From NCBI GenBank assembly GCA_024398935.1, contig JAKSIH010000008.1:1-64000 (forward strand): a stretch of DNA of 64,000 nt, in the 5' to 3' direction. This document shows positions 25,050-33,079 of this stretch, in pieces (within the stretch, counting starts at the first letter, position 1; each line of letters begins with the position of its first letter). A model generated the notes under the pieces. The model saw only the letters and a program-made list of their open reading frames with translations. It made no database searches and had not been told where the DNA came from. The DNA is from Fibrobacter sp. GTDB lineage: Bacteria; Fibrobacterota; Fibrobacteria; Fibrobacterales; Fibrobacteraceae. A program made the position numbers and the translations under genes.

Positions 25050-26233
25050 TTGTTCCTCTTCTTATTTGCGATTTGTTTGTAAAGTTCCAACTGGCGTCTG
25101 AAGCAATCGTCCCAGCTGAACTTTTCAGCATAGGCTCTCGCATTCAACTTTTTTTGCTGCAGGTTGGAATGATAAAGATCTATAATGGCGTCTGCAAGAC
25201 TTTTAGGAGTCCGTTTCCCCAAGATGGTGCCCGCTTCCGATTCCCGGACATGTTCCGCCGCGGCTCCAGTGGCAGCCCCCACCTGGGCGTTTCCGCAGGC
25301 CATGCTTTCTAGAATGGAAAGACCGAATGTTTCCCATCCGGAAAGAGCCAGGCCTAGATCGACGCTGGAATAATAGCGGGCCATTTCATCGGCTGAATTA
25401 ATGAAGCCGACATACTGGATATGGGGGTGCCTGGCCACGGCTTCCTTTACTTGCGGAAGGCTTGGACCGGTTCCTGCCAGTACAAGGGCTGGCTCGCAAT
25501 TCAGCTTCTCGCTGAGAATGTCGTATGCCCCGAGAACTAGCTCAATGCCTTTCTCCTCGCAGAACCGATGGGGGAAGAAGATGGTCAGACGATCCGGATT
25601 GCCGTCCTTTAGCTGTTGGACCAGGGTTTCGTCTCGCTTGCCGGGATTGAACATCTGGATGTCGCAACCTAGGGGAATCCAGTGGGACTTTGGCAAGCCT
25701 TTTCTTTCCAGTCGGTTCATGACTTCCTTGCAGGAAACCTGGATGCCGTCGTATCCTCGGAATTCCTGACGGGCGTACCAGAACGCTGCATCGCGGCAAA
25801 ATTCGCCGACTAGTTTGTTTGTCTTGTTTGCAACAGGTCTCTCTACATAGGTGATGGGAAAGTCTGCATGCCAGAAACTGAGAAGGGCTGCCTTCGGTAC
25901 AATCTTCTTTGCCGCCATCCTTACAACGGTGGGCAATATGTAGGGGGAGCCCACTTCGATGATGTCGGGACGATATTTCCTAAGTACGGGCTGGATCTGG
26001 GACTGCTTCCAGATGAAACGGTATTCCCAGTTGCCGGGAAAGCGGAAAGCCTTCACGTGCTCGATAATCAGGTTGTCGCTTTTCTTTTCTGTAAATGTTC
26101 TGGAATCAGGCATCACGAAAACAGAGAGAACTTCGTTCTGCCTCTGATAAAAGTCCATCTTCTGCAGGTGGTAGCGACGGACGCCACCACCGGATGGACT
26201 CCAGAAATTATTGAAATCAACAATCGTGAACAT
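25046..26233 (-). CDS. Glycosyltransferase family 4
   Basis: 395 residues. N-terminal domain includes DFNNFWSPSGGGVRRYHLQK, the glycine-rich acceptor-domain start of GT4 enzymes. The C-terminal donor domain shows FFPHRFCEEKGIELVL, VLAGTGPSLPQV and ALSGWETFGLSILESMACG, with the EX7E glutamates. VGAATGAAAEHVRESEAGT follows. It lies downstream of the primase-helicase-like gene with a 20-base gap and overlaps the Dabb gene by four bases. Confidence 0.88.
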   Translation of the reverse strand: MFTIVDFNNFWSPSGGGVRRYHLQKMDFYQRQNEVLSVFVMPDSRTFTEKKSDNLIIEHVKAFRFPGNWEYRFIWKQSQIQPVLRKYRPDIIEVGSPYILPTVVRMAAKKIVPKAALLSFWHADFPITYVERPVANKTNKLVGEFCRDAAFWYARQEFRGYDGIQVSCKEVMNRLERKGLPKSHWIPLGCDIQMFNPGKRDETLVQQLKDGNPDRLTIFFPHRFCEEKGIELVLGAYDILSEKLNCEPALVLAGTGPSLPQVKEAVARHPHIQYVGFINSADEMARYYSSVDLGLALSGWETFGLSILESMACGNAQVGAATGAAAEHVRESEAGTILGKRTPKSLADAIIDLYHSNLQQKKLNARAYAEKFSWDDCFRRQLELYKQIANKKRNK

Positions 26234-26253
26234 GGACTCTTGCTGTTGTCGGA

Positions 26254-28140
26254 TTAGGGTTCTTCCTGCATCCTGTTGGACAGCGGGTCGATGGTCAGGT
26301 TACCCTGGTACAGATGGTTGCTGCCCAGACGCTTGGAGTCCACATTCAGGAACAGGTTTCCACCCTTGGATTCCAGCCAGTAGATGGCATCGGAATCCCT
26401 CAGGTAGGCGCGAGGTCCGATAAGTCCTTCTTCGGAATCGATCAGTTCGCCGCCCAGGAAGAACGGAATGTCCAATGCCTTGTAGAGATCCAGGATTACG
26501 GAGGCGCGACGGTCGTAGATGTCGGACAGTTCCGCATGGTCGGATACCTTCAGGTGGTCAATGCCGTCAATCACCACAACCAGGTTCGGATGCTCCTTCA
26601 CTTCCTCCTTCAGTGTAGAAAGAAGTTCCACGTTGTCGAAGAGGGGAGAGTCTTCCCAGATTTCCAGACGGTTGCTGCGAACATAGGACATAAGCTCGCG
26701 GGTGGCTTCCAGAATCTTCTGGTTCACACCTTCGTCTTCGCTCTGCTTACGGACCGTCAGGACGGATTCGCCAATGAGCATGGCCACCAGCCGGTCAAAA
26801 ATCTGGCGACGGGGTGTTTCCAGGGCGATGTAGATCAATTTCAGGTTGGGGTTGCTCTGGACCAGATCCAGCGCGAGGCTGGAAAGCAGGGTGGTCTTCA
26901 GGCCGAAGGGCTTGGAAGATACATAGAAGCAGCCAGACTGGATGCCGTCTATTTCCTGGGTCAGCTTGGGGAAGGTATTCAAGGAGTAGCCGACGCTCAC
27001 GTCCGGAGGACATCCCATGGCCGTGTCGAAGTTTTCCTTAATGTCCTGGAGAAGCATGGAACGGCGGTGGGTGTGGACTGTATCCACTTCAGTTTTTTCC
27101 ACCAGGGCAAGTAGCTGGTCTGCACCTTTCTTACGGACAACCTGGTCCACCGTTTCTCCCTTGGGCAGCACGATAGACTTGAACTTCAGGTTCAGTTCCT
27201 CGGCCATCTTCAGGTACTTCTGGATGCGGAATTCCTGTTCTCTGCGGTCCTGTTCACGACGGAGAATCACCGTGACGGACTCTGCGCCGCAGGCCTTTAG
27301 CTTGTACAGGTGGCTTAAAGTCAGTTCCTGGTATAAGGTGGAAACAACACCGGGAATGCCAGACAAGTCCGAAGTCAGGGCATCGAAGAAACCTTCCACG
27401 ATTACGGGCTTGGTATTGTCCAGCTGCATGTTGAAGGGAATGTCTGCGGGGCCGGAGGCATAGGAAACGTAGGTGTTGGGACCATCGGCCTCGTCAATAA
27501 GCCTTCCGTAGACGGAATGGATCAGCCCTTTTGAATTTCGTGCCGGAATGGTAATGCGGGGCTCGTGGTAGGCTTCCAGGTTATCCAGGTAGAAACTGAT
27601 CTGATGACGCTCGATGCCGGACATCATGCAGTAGCTGACAAAGGGTTCCGGGTCGCCGCTGTAGTAGCCGATACCATAGAGCTGGGCCTGACCGATGCTC
27701 CAGCCGCGGGAGGCTAGAAACTCTGCGGAAGACGGACTCTTGCAGGCTGCCCAGTGGCAGTAGCGGACAAAGTTTTCCAGGACTCGGGTCTTTTCTCCGC
27801 CCACTTCCTTGATCCACGGGTGCTCATCCTGCTGAGAGTCTCTTTCCTGGTCCAAGGTACCCAGAAAGTCTACGGCCTCTGCGCGGGCAGCCTGTTCGTC
27901 AAGACCGTTAAAGCGGCTGCGCATTACGAATTCTACCAGATCACCTTCGCTTCCGCACTGTAGGCAGCGGTAGCGCCAGTATCCCAGGGCGTCGTAGAAG
28001 AACAAGGATGTTTCTTCGGGAGAGTGGAACGGACAACACGCGATGAGGTTTCTGCCCCAACGGGAAAGGGGCACCCCCAGCTGGCGGGGATGGGTCTTGG
28101 TGCGCATAATGATGCCTGCGTGTTCTTGATCAATAAGCAT
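26254..28140 (-). CDS. Primase-helicase-like protein with degraded TOPRIM and Walker A motifs
   Basis: 628 residues. Residues about 33-80 form a CHC2 zinc ribbon (CPFHSPEE, then YRCLQCGSEGDLVEFVM). A TOPRIM-like domain follows: IVEGFFDALTSDLSGIPGVV keeps the glutamate, but the place of the DxD metal motif reads VTVILRREQDRRE. The last third matches the DnaB/RecA helicase fold (KLIYIALETPRRQIFDRL and NLVVVIDGIDHL), yet the Walker A equivalent reads SKPFGLKTTLL where DnaB has ARPSMGKT. The order zinc ribbon-TOPRIM-helicase equals that of phage T7 gp4 and Twinkle. It may bind DNA without primase activity. Divergent from ruvC by 54 bases. Confidence 0.7.
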   Translation of the reverse strand: MLIDQEHAGIIMRTKTHPRQLGVPLSRWGRNLIACCPFHSPEETSLFFYDALGYWRYRCLQCGSEGDLVEFVMRSRFNGLDEQAARAEAVDFLGTLDQERDSQQDEHPWIKEVGGEKTRVLENFVRYCHWAACKSPSSAEFLASRGWSIGQAQLYGIGYYSGDPEPFVSYCMMSGIERHQISFYLDNLEAYHEPRITIPARNSKGLIHSVYGRLIDEADGPNTYVSYASGPADIPFNMQLDNTKPVIVEGFFDALTSDLSGIPGVVSTLYQELTLSHLYKLKACGAESVTVILRREQDRREQEFRIQKYLKMAEELNLKFKSIVLPKGETVDQVVRKKGADQLLALVEKTEVDTVHTHRRSMLLQDIKENFDTAMGCPPDVSVGYSLNTFPKLTQEIDGIQSGCFYVSSKPFGLKTTLLSSLALDLVQSNPNLKLIYIALETPRRQIFDRLVAMLIGESVLTVRKQSEDEGVNQKILEATRELMSYVRSNRLEIWEDSPLFDNVELLSTLKEEVKEHPNLVVVIDGIDHLKVSDHAELSDIYDRRASVILDLYKALDIPFFLGGELIDSEEGLIGPRAYLRDSDAIYWLESKGGNLFLNVDSKRLGSNHLYQGNLTIDPLSNRMQEEP

Positions 28141-28194
28141 AATGCTGCCTCGCTTTTTTCTACCGGAAATCTAGATTTTTTTAATTTTTTGGAT

Positions 28195-28803
28195 ATGATC
28201 ATTCTTGGAATTGACCCCGGTTCTATTACTACGGGGTACGCATTTTTAGAAAAAAACGGTTCTAGCCTGAAAGTTCTGGAGTATGGAACCATTCATGCGC
28301 CTGCGGCAAACGCCCTGGAAGACCGCCTGCTTCATATTATTTCCAGACTGGAGGAACTTCTGGACCGCTATAGACCCCATGCCTTGAGTATGGAAGGCGT
28401 GTTTTTTGCAAAGAATGCAAAGAGCGCCCTGGTTCTTGGACATATTCGCGGGGCCATTCTGGTTGCCTGTCGCAAGCGAGGACTTTCCTATAACGAGTAT
28501 CCTCCCAAGGTGGTGAAACAGGCTGTTACGGGTAACGGCGCTGCGGCAAAGGAACAGGTTGCTTCCATGATTTTTGCACAACTTGGAATTTCGGGTGGGG
28601 ATTTGCCTCTGGACGCATCCGATGCACTGGCCATTGCCTGGACTCACGCCAATCCTTCTCCTTTATCCATAGCAATTACGGGAACTGCTGCAAACCTGAA
28701 GAACGGCTCAAAAAAATCCGTCTCCCTAACCAGCCGAAAGAAAAAGGCTACCACAAGGCAGTGGATGGACCTTATTGAAAAAATGGGAGGGACCATTCAA
28801 TGA
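28195..28803 (+). CDS. ruvC: Holliday junction endonuclease RuvC
   Basis: Resolves Holliday junctions as a dimer with RuvAB. 202 residues from the ATG at 28195 (MIILGIDPGS). The acidic catalytic residues are visible: Asp in GIDPGS, Glu in SMEGVFFAKNAKSAL, and the paired Asp of PLDASDALAIA. The family-typical GHIRGAILVA and YPPKVVKQAVTGNG are present. The C-terminal tail is Lys/Ser-rich and longer than in E. coli (about 173 residues). The stop overlaps the start of the next gene (ATGA). No ruvA or ruvB lies in the window. Confidence 0.95.
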   Translation: MIILGIDPGSITTGYAFLEKNGSSLKVLEYGTIHAPAANALEDRLLHIISRLEELLDRYRPHALSMEGVFFAKNAKSALVLGHIRGAILVACRKRGLSYNEYPPKVVKQAVTGNGAAAKEQVASMIFAQLGISGGDLPLDASDALAIAWTHANPSPLSIAITGTAANLKNGSKKSVSLTSRKKKATTRQWMDLIEKMGGTIQ

Positions 28804-29477
28804 ATTTTAGCGAGATTTGCTTTGGTCTCCGCAATCCGGAATCGAGCGATTTTGTGAATGTAAACGGTTACTTTGTCGATAAGGAAATTCTTGAAGATTA
28901 CGACAAATTAACGAAACTCCTGGAAAGGGATGGGTTTAGGCTACAGCTAGAATCCGCCTACCGTAATTTTGAACGTCAGCTCAGCATCTGGAATCGAAAA
29001 GCTTCCGGCCAGCTAAAACTTCTGGACGCCGCAGGGAACCCCATGGAATGTCCGGAGGATGAGGAACAGCTGATGTATGCTATCCTTACCTGGTCCGCCC
29101 TTCCCGGGGCCAGTCGCCATCATCTAGGTACGGACCTGGATGTGGTTGACGGGAAAGCCTGTCCTGAAGGCTATGAGGTACAACTTACGCCTGCTGAATG
29201 TGACGGAATGTTCCTGTCGTTCCATCAACATCTCTCGGAACTGATAGATGGTGGAGAGTCCTTTGGATTTAGCCGGGTATTCGTTCCCGGTCGCGGAAAA
29301 ATCCAACCGGAAAAATGGCATATTGCCCATTTGCCGACTTCCAGAAAATATTTGGAGAACTTCTCCCTGGAAGGACTTCGACGAATTTACGAGAAAACGG
29401 AGATTGCCTGCAAGTCGGCGCTTCTGGACAATCTCGAATCGTTAGCTAGAGACTACATCTATCCATACTTTATTTAG
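28800..29477 (+). CDS. M15 family D-alanyl-D-alanine carboxypeptidase (VanY-like)
   Basis: 225 residues. Zinc site: SRHHLGTDLDVVD gives the His and Asp ligands, and QPEKWHIAHLP gives the catalytic Glu and last His, as in LAS-type peptidases. LESAYRNFERQLSIWNRKASG matches the helical substrate-side region. No signal peptide is visible, so the protein may act on cytoplasmic muropeptides or be exported in some other way. It overlaps ruvC by four bases and lies 7 bases upstream of an M14 peptidase, suggesting a small peptidoglycan-peptide recycling unit. Confidence 0.88.
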   Translation: MNFSEICFGLRNPESSDFVNVNGYFVDKEILEDYDKLTKLLERDGFRLQLESAYRNFERQLSIWNRKASGQLKLLDAAGNPMECPEDEEQLMYAILTWSALPGASRHHLGTDLDVVDGKACPEGYEVQLTPAECDGMFLSFHQHLSELIDGGESFGFSRVFVPGRGKIQPEKWHIAHLPTSRKYLENFSLEGLRRIYEKTEIACKSALLDNLESLARDYIYPYFI

Positions 29478-29484
29478 GCCTGCA

Positions 29485-30219
29485 ATGAATCTGGATGAAA
29501 AGACCCGCGGAATTTTTCGTCTCCCTCTGGAGGAATACGGTCGTACCGTTTTAGGCGATCCCCTTCGCTACATTCCCTGTAGAGGCAAATGCAAGTTACT
29601 TGTCATGGCTGGAATTCACGGCGAAGAGCCGGAAACCACTTTCCTGCTAAGTCGCTGCCTTCGGGCTTTTGCGGAACCTTTCGAGAATACAGCCTTTATC
29701 CTTTGTGCCAATCCCGATGGTATGACTCTCGGTACCCGGGGAAATTTCAATGGTGTAGACCTGAACCGGAATTTTCCTACATCCAACTGGAAGGAGGGCT
29801 GTGTCTATTCCCGCTCTATCCTGGAGGCGCCTCGGGATACGGCTCTTTCTGCGGGGCGGGTGATGGACCTGTCTATGGGCCCTTCCTTTTCAGCATTGTC
29901 TCCCCAGTTGGTTCCTGAACCGGAAACAATGTCCCTGCTATGCCTCATAGATCGGCTGACGCCGGAAAGTGTGGTATCCATGCATGCTCCCATTGGCTGT
30001 GTCGATGCTCCTAAAAAGACTCCTCTGGTGGATTCCCTATGCGAAACCTTCAATCTTTCCTGGCTTCCCGATATAGGCTATCCTACGCCAGGAAGTTTTG
30101 GTACCTGGTGCAAGGAACGCTCTCTGGAGTGCGTCACCCTGGAATTGCCGCGACTCTCCCTGGAAGCTCTTTTTGACCGATACGGAATCCCTTTCATAGA
30201 ATTTCTTTCCAGATTATAG
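29485..30219 (+). CDS. M14 family murein-peptide amidase (MpaA-like)
   Basis: 244 residues. VMAGIHGEEPETT holds the zinc ligands His and Glu; NPDGMTLGTRGNFNGVDLNRNFPTSNW contains the Asn-Arg substrate clamp (only NGVDLNRNFP is needed to see it); VVSMHAPIG gives the second zinc His; and CVTLELPRLS gives the catalytic Glu. MpaA cleaves the gamma-D-Glu-diaminopimelate bond of muropeptides in the cytoplasm. No signal peptide, in line with that. It follows the VanY-like peptidase closely and is ended by a strong terminator at 30235. Confidence 0.88.
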   Translation: MNLDEKTRGIFRLPLEEYGRTVLGDPLRYIPCRGKCKLLVMAGIHGEEPETTFLLSRCLRAFAEPFENTAFILCANPDGMTLGTRGNFNGVDLNRNFPTSNWKEGCVYSRSILEAPRDTALSAGRVMDLSMGPSFSALSPQLVPEPETMSLLCLIDRLTPESVVSMHAPIGCVDAPKKTPLVDSLCETFNLSWLPDIGYPTPGSFGTWCKERSLECVTLELPRLSLEALFDRYGIPFIEFLSRL

Positions 30220-30234
30220 AAGTGAAAAAAAATC

Positions 30235-30269
30235 CCGGTGTCAGAGAATGGACTGACACCGGTTTTTTT
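30235..30269 (+). terminator. Factor-independent terminator
   Basis: Perfect ten-base stem CCGGTGTCAG / CTGACACCGG with loop AGAATGGA and seven T residues. It ends the ruvC-peptidase transcript; pssA converges from the other side. Confidence 0.9.
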
Positions 30270-30291
30270 CAATTTTGTCTGGAACAGGTTT

Positions 30292-31092
30292 TTACTTCTT
30301 CTGTTCTGCCATCGCTTCTTCGATGATCTTCTTGCGCTGGATTAATCCGATGGTAAATCCAATGGTCAGGTAGCTTGCCATGAGGATCAGCAGGAATTCG
30401 GTAATGAAGGGAACATCGGGGGAGACGAACATGAACCCGGAAACATAGGTCACGAGAATCAAAGCTGCCTGGAACAGGTTGAATGCCTTGTTCTTGCGGG
30501 GCTGGAGCTTGGGAAGGAACAGCGGACTTACCATAAGAAGGCCGGTAACCAGCATCACGAATACGGGTACAAAAATCAGCTTGCTGCTCGGGTCGTTGAA
30601 GATTCCCTTGGTGCAAAGGAATGCGATAAGGATTGCGTTAATTGCGCCTGCGAATGTAGAGGGCAGGCCGGAAAAATGATGATGGTAGGTGTCGGAGTCG
30701 CAGGCGTTGTACTTGGCGAGTCGCATTGCTGCGCACAGGACATAGATGGAGAACACAACGATCAGCAGGACGGCGTTCTTGGCAAACCATTCCGGGGCGG
30801 CGTTCTTATAGCAGAAAAATACGGTAAATGCCGGTGCAAGACCAAATGCAATCAGGTCTGCAAGGCTATCGAACTGGGCTCCGAACTCGGAACTGGCGTT
30901 AACAAGTCGGGCTGCAAAACCGTCTAGCTTATCCAGGAGAACGCACAGGACGATAAAGTAGGACCCCATGCGGATGGAGTCCGCCTGTGTAAAGGAGCTG
31001 AAGGCCCCGGTTACCCAGCAAATGGCGAACACACCCAGTAGGAAGTTCATGCTGGTAAATGCATTAGGCAAAATAAAACGAGTTTTTCCCAT
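30292..31092 (-). CDS. pssA: CDP-diacylglycerol-serine O-phosphatidyltransferase
   Basis: Inner-membrane enzyme that makes phosphatidylserine from CDP-diacylglycerol and serine, the precursor of phosphatidylethanolamine. 266 residues with about eight membrane segments. The CDP-alcohol phosphotransferase motif D-G-x2-A-R-x8-G-x3-D-x3-D reads LDGFAARLVNASSEFGAQFD and then SLAD (about residues 60-85). The N-terminal RFILPNAFTSMNFLLG is typical of type II PssA. The charged C-terminal tail IQRKKIIEEAMAEQKK is cytoplasmic. No psd gene lies near. Confidence 0.93.
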   Translation of the reverse strand: MGKTRFILPNAFTSMNFLLGVFAICWVTGAFSSFTQADSIRMGSYFIVLCVLLDKLDGFAARLVNASSEFGAQFDSLADLIAFGLAPAFTVFFCYKNAAPEWFAKNAVLLIVVFSIYVLCAAMRLAKYNACDSDTYHHHFSGLPSTFAGAINAILIAFLCTKGIFNDPSSKLIFVPVFVMLVTGLLMVSPLFLPKLQPRKNKAFNLFQAALILVTYVSGFMFVSPDVPFITEFLLILMASYLTIGFTIGLIQRKKIIEEAMAEQKK

Positions 31093-31150
31093 CGTTTCCT
31101 CCGATATTTCAATCGAGGGTAAAAATAGATAATTAAATGTAAAAAGAACA

Positions 31151-31179
31151 AAAAAACGCCCCTGTTAGGGACGTTTTTT
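31151..31179 (-). terminator. Factor-independent terminator
   Basis: Imperfect stem AAAAAACG-C-CCCT / AGGG-A-CGTTTTTT with loop GTT. On the minus strand the hairpin is followed by a T-run, just past the end of the peptide-binding lipoprotein gene. Confidence 0.75.
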
Positions 31180-31191
31180 CAAAAATTGACA

Positions 31192-32964
31192 TTACTTGGA
31201 CGGCTTGATTTCCCACAGAGCCTTTACGCCTGCTGCGACCACCAGACTTTGGGGCGGGGCATAGGGGTTTTCCTCGGTGGGGAAGTTCGTCCAGTGCTTG
31301 GTGGAGAACTGATAGTACTGAGTGGGGCGGTACATCACGGGGAGAACCGGAATGGTTTCCATGAAAATCTTGTTCAGCGCTCTATAGGTTGCAATCTTTT
31401 CGTTTTCATCGGTCAGGGTCGTAATCTTTTCGATTAGTTTGTTTGCGTCCGCATTCTTATAGCGACCCTGATTTGCGAAAGTCTCTTCTCCGACAGGCTT
31501 GAAGGCTGCGGATCCCATGACCTGTTCAAAGCGTCCCCAGGGAGCTGCTGCGGAAAGTTCCGCTGTCTGGGTCTTCATGGAGAGGTCAAAGGTGCCAAGA
31601 CGGAGGTCCTTTTCCCAGGCGCTGTAATCTACAAACTTCTCTTCGGCAGAAAGGCCGATTTCCCTGAAGGATTCCACCACAACCTTGATTGCGTCTTCCC
31701 AGTCGGTCCAGCCCTGGGGGCATTCAATGGAGAAATTGCGAACGGGAGAGCCCTTCTTGTCCAGGAGCTTTCCTGCATTGTCCCAGCTATAGCCCGCTGC
31801 AGTCAGGATTTCCTTTGCCTTTTTGATATTGTAGCTGTAGCCGATAGCTTCTGCATCTTCCTTGGAGAAATACTTGGATTCAGTTCCGAAGGGAAGGATA
31901 AAGCCAGGCTGCATGGCTGGAGAGTAGTTGGATATTGCTCTCGACTTGATCTTGTCGAAGTTAATGGCGTGGGCGAGCGCCCTGCGGAATGCCACATCAT
32001 TGAAGGGTGCGCTCTGGTGGGCGATAAATAGGGTGGTGATAGACCCGGGCTGGTGGTAGGGCTCGTTTCTGCTCCATGCACGGATGCTGTCCCTGGACTT
32101 TTCCCAAATGCGGGGTAGGAACACGGAAGAAATATCCAGGTTACCCTTGGTCATAGCACTGTTGAAGTGGTTGTTTCCGTTGTACAGGGAGTGGATAATG
32201 AAGCGAGGTGCGGGTTTCTTGCCTTCGTGTCTTACATTTCCCCAGTAATTTTCGTTTCGCTCCAGGACAATCTGGTCCGGGGAGTATGTCTTGATGTTGT
32301 AGGGGCCTGATACGATGGGCAGGGAGTCATTCTTAAATTCGGTAATCTTGGACATGTCGTAAGACTTACCGGACTTCGCCCCCTGGACCAGTGGCTCAAA
32401 AACCGATTTCGGCAGGATAGACGTCTCCGCAATGGCATTGAGCAAAATGAGAGGATTCTTGTTCTTGCCGTAGTGGAAAGTGATGTTGTTGTCCTTGTCT
32501 GCAGTAACCTTGCTCAGCACGTTCCAGTTTCCATGACGAGCCGTGGGGAGCAGGGAGTCAATCTGGAAGGTGTAGATTACGTCTTCCACTGTCACCGGAC
32601 TTCCGTTGTTCCACTTTGCACGGGGGTCCAGGTGAACGGTAATGGATTTCTCGTCCTGGGTGTAGCTGTCTGCAAGCATCGGTTCCAGCTTTCCGTTGAG
32701 CTGGTTATATGTAAGCAGGGATTCGTACATCAGTCGGATGTTACCGTCGATGGGGAAGTTAGGGTCGTAGTCCAGCGGGTTGAAGGTGGACGGCGGTGCC
32801 CAGTCAAAGCCTCCGACATAGAGCGTTTCGTTACGGGGGTAATCCGGATTGAGCTCTTCGGCGGTGTCTTTAGTTTCGTCTTCGCAGGCAATGACTGCCA
32901 TGGCGAGTGCCACGGTAATTGCGCTCTTGGCGAAAACGGATGTAAAGTTCAAAATTTTTCTCAT
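31192..32964 (-). CDS. Peptide-binding ABC transporter lipoprotein (SBP_bac_5)
   Basis: 590 residues from ATG at 32964 (MRKILNF); TTG at 32976 is an alternative. The signal SAITVALAMAVIAC gives a lipidated cysteine. The family-5 solute-binding fold is shown by MLADSYTQDEKSITVHLDPRAKW (typical LA..W....d.....F.LR...kWhdG), then PVTVEDVIYTFQ, VSGPYNIKTYSPDQIVLERN and RRALAHAINFDKIKSRA. It should capture oligopeptides or similar ligands in the periplasm. No permease or ATPase genes are adjacent, so its transporter partner, if any, is encoded elsewhere. Confidence 0.9.
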   Translation of the reverse strand: MRKILNFTSVFAKSAITVALAMAVIACEDETKDTAEELNPDYPRNETLYVGGFDWAPPSTFNPLDYDPNFPIDGNIRLMYESLLTYNQLNGKLEPMLADSYTQDEKSITVHLDPRAKWNNGSPVTVEDVIYTFQIDSLLPTARHGNWNVLSKVTADKDNNITFHYGKNKNPLILLNAIAETSILPKSVFEPLVQGAKSGKSYDMSKITEFKNDSLPIVSGPYNIKTYSPDQIVLERNENYWGNVRHEGKKPAPRFIIHSLYNGNNHFNSAMTKGNLDISSVFLPRIWEKSRDSIRAWSRNEPYHQPGSITTLFIAHQSAPFNDVAFRRALAHAINFDKIKSRAISNYSPAMQPGFILPFGTESKYFSKEDAEAIGYSYNIKKAKEILTAAGYSWDNAGKLLDKKGSPVRNFSIECPQGWTDWEDAIKVVVESFREIGLSAEEKFVDYSAWEKDLRLGTFDLSMKTQTAELSAAAPWGRFEQVMGSAAFKPVGEETFANQGRYKNADANKLIEKITTLTDENEKIATYRALNKIFMETIPVLPVMYRPTQYYQFSTKHWTNFPTEENPYAPPQSLVVAAGVKALWEIKPSK

Positions 32965-33079
32965 CTTCCGATCCAAAGTGGTATATCTGTAAGAAATTTA
33001 GTGAGTTTTTGTAAAAAAGAACACCCAAAAATAGTTTACACACCCCAAAAAGACGTAAAAAATGGTTCTTAAACGGATT

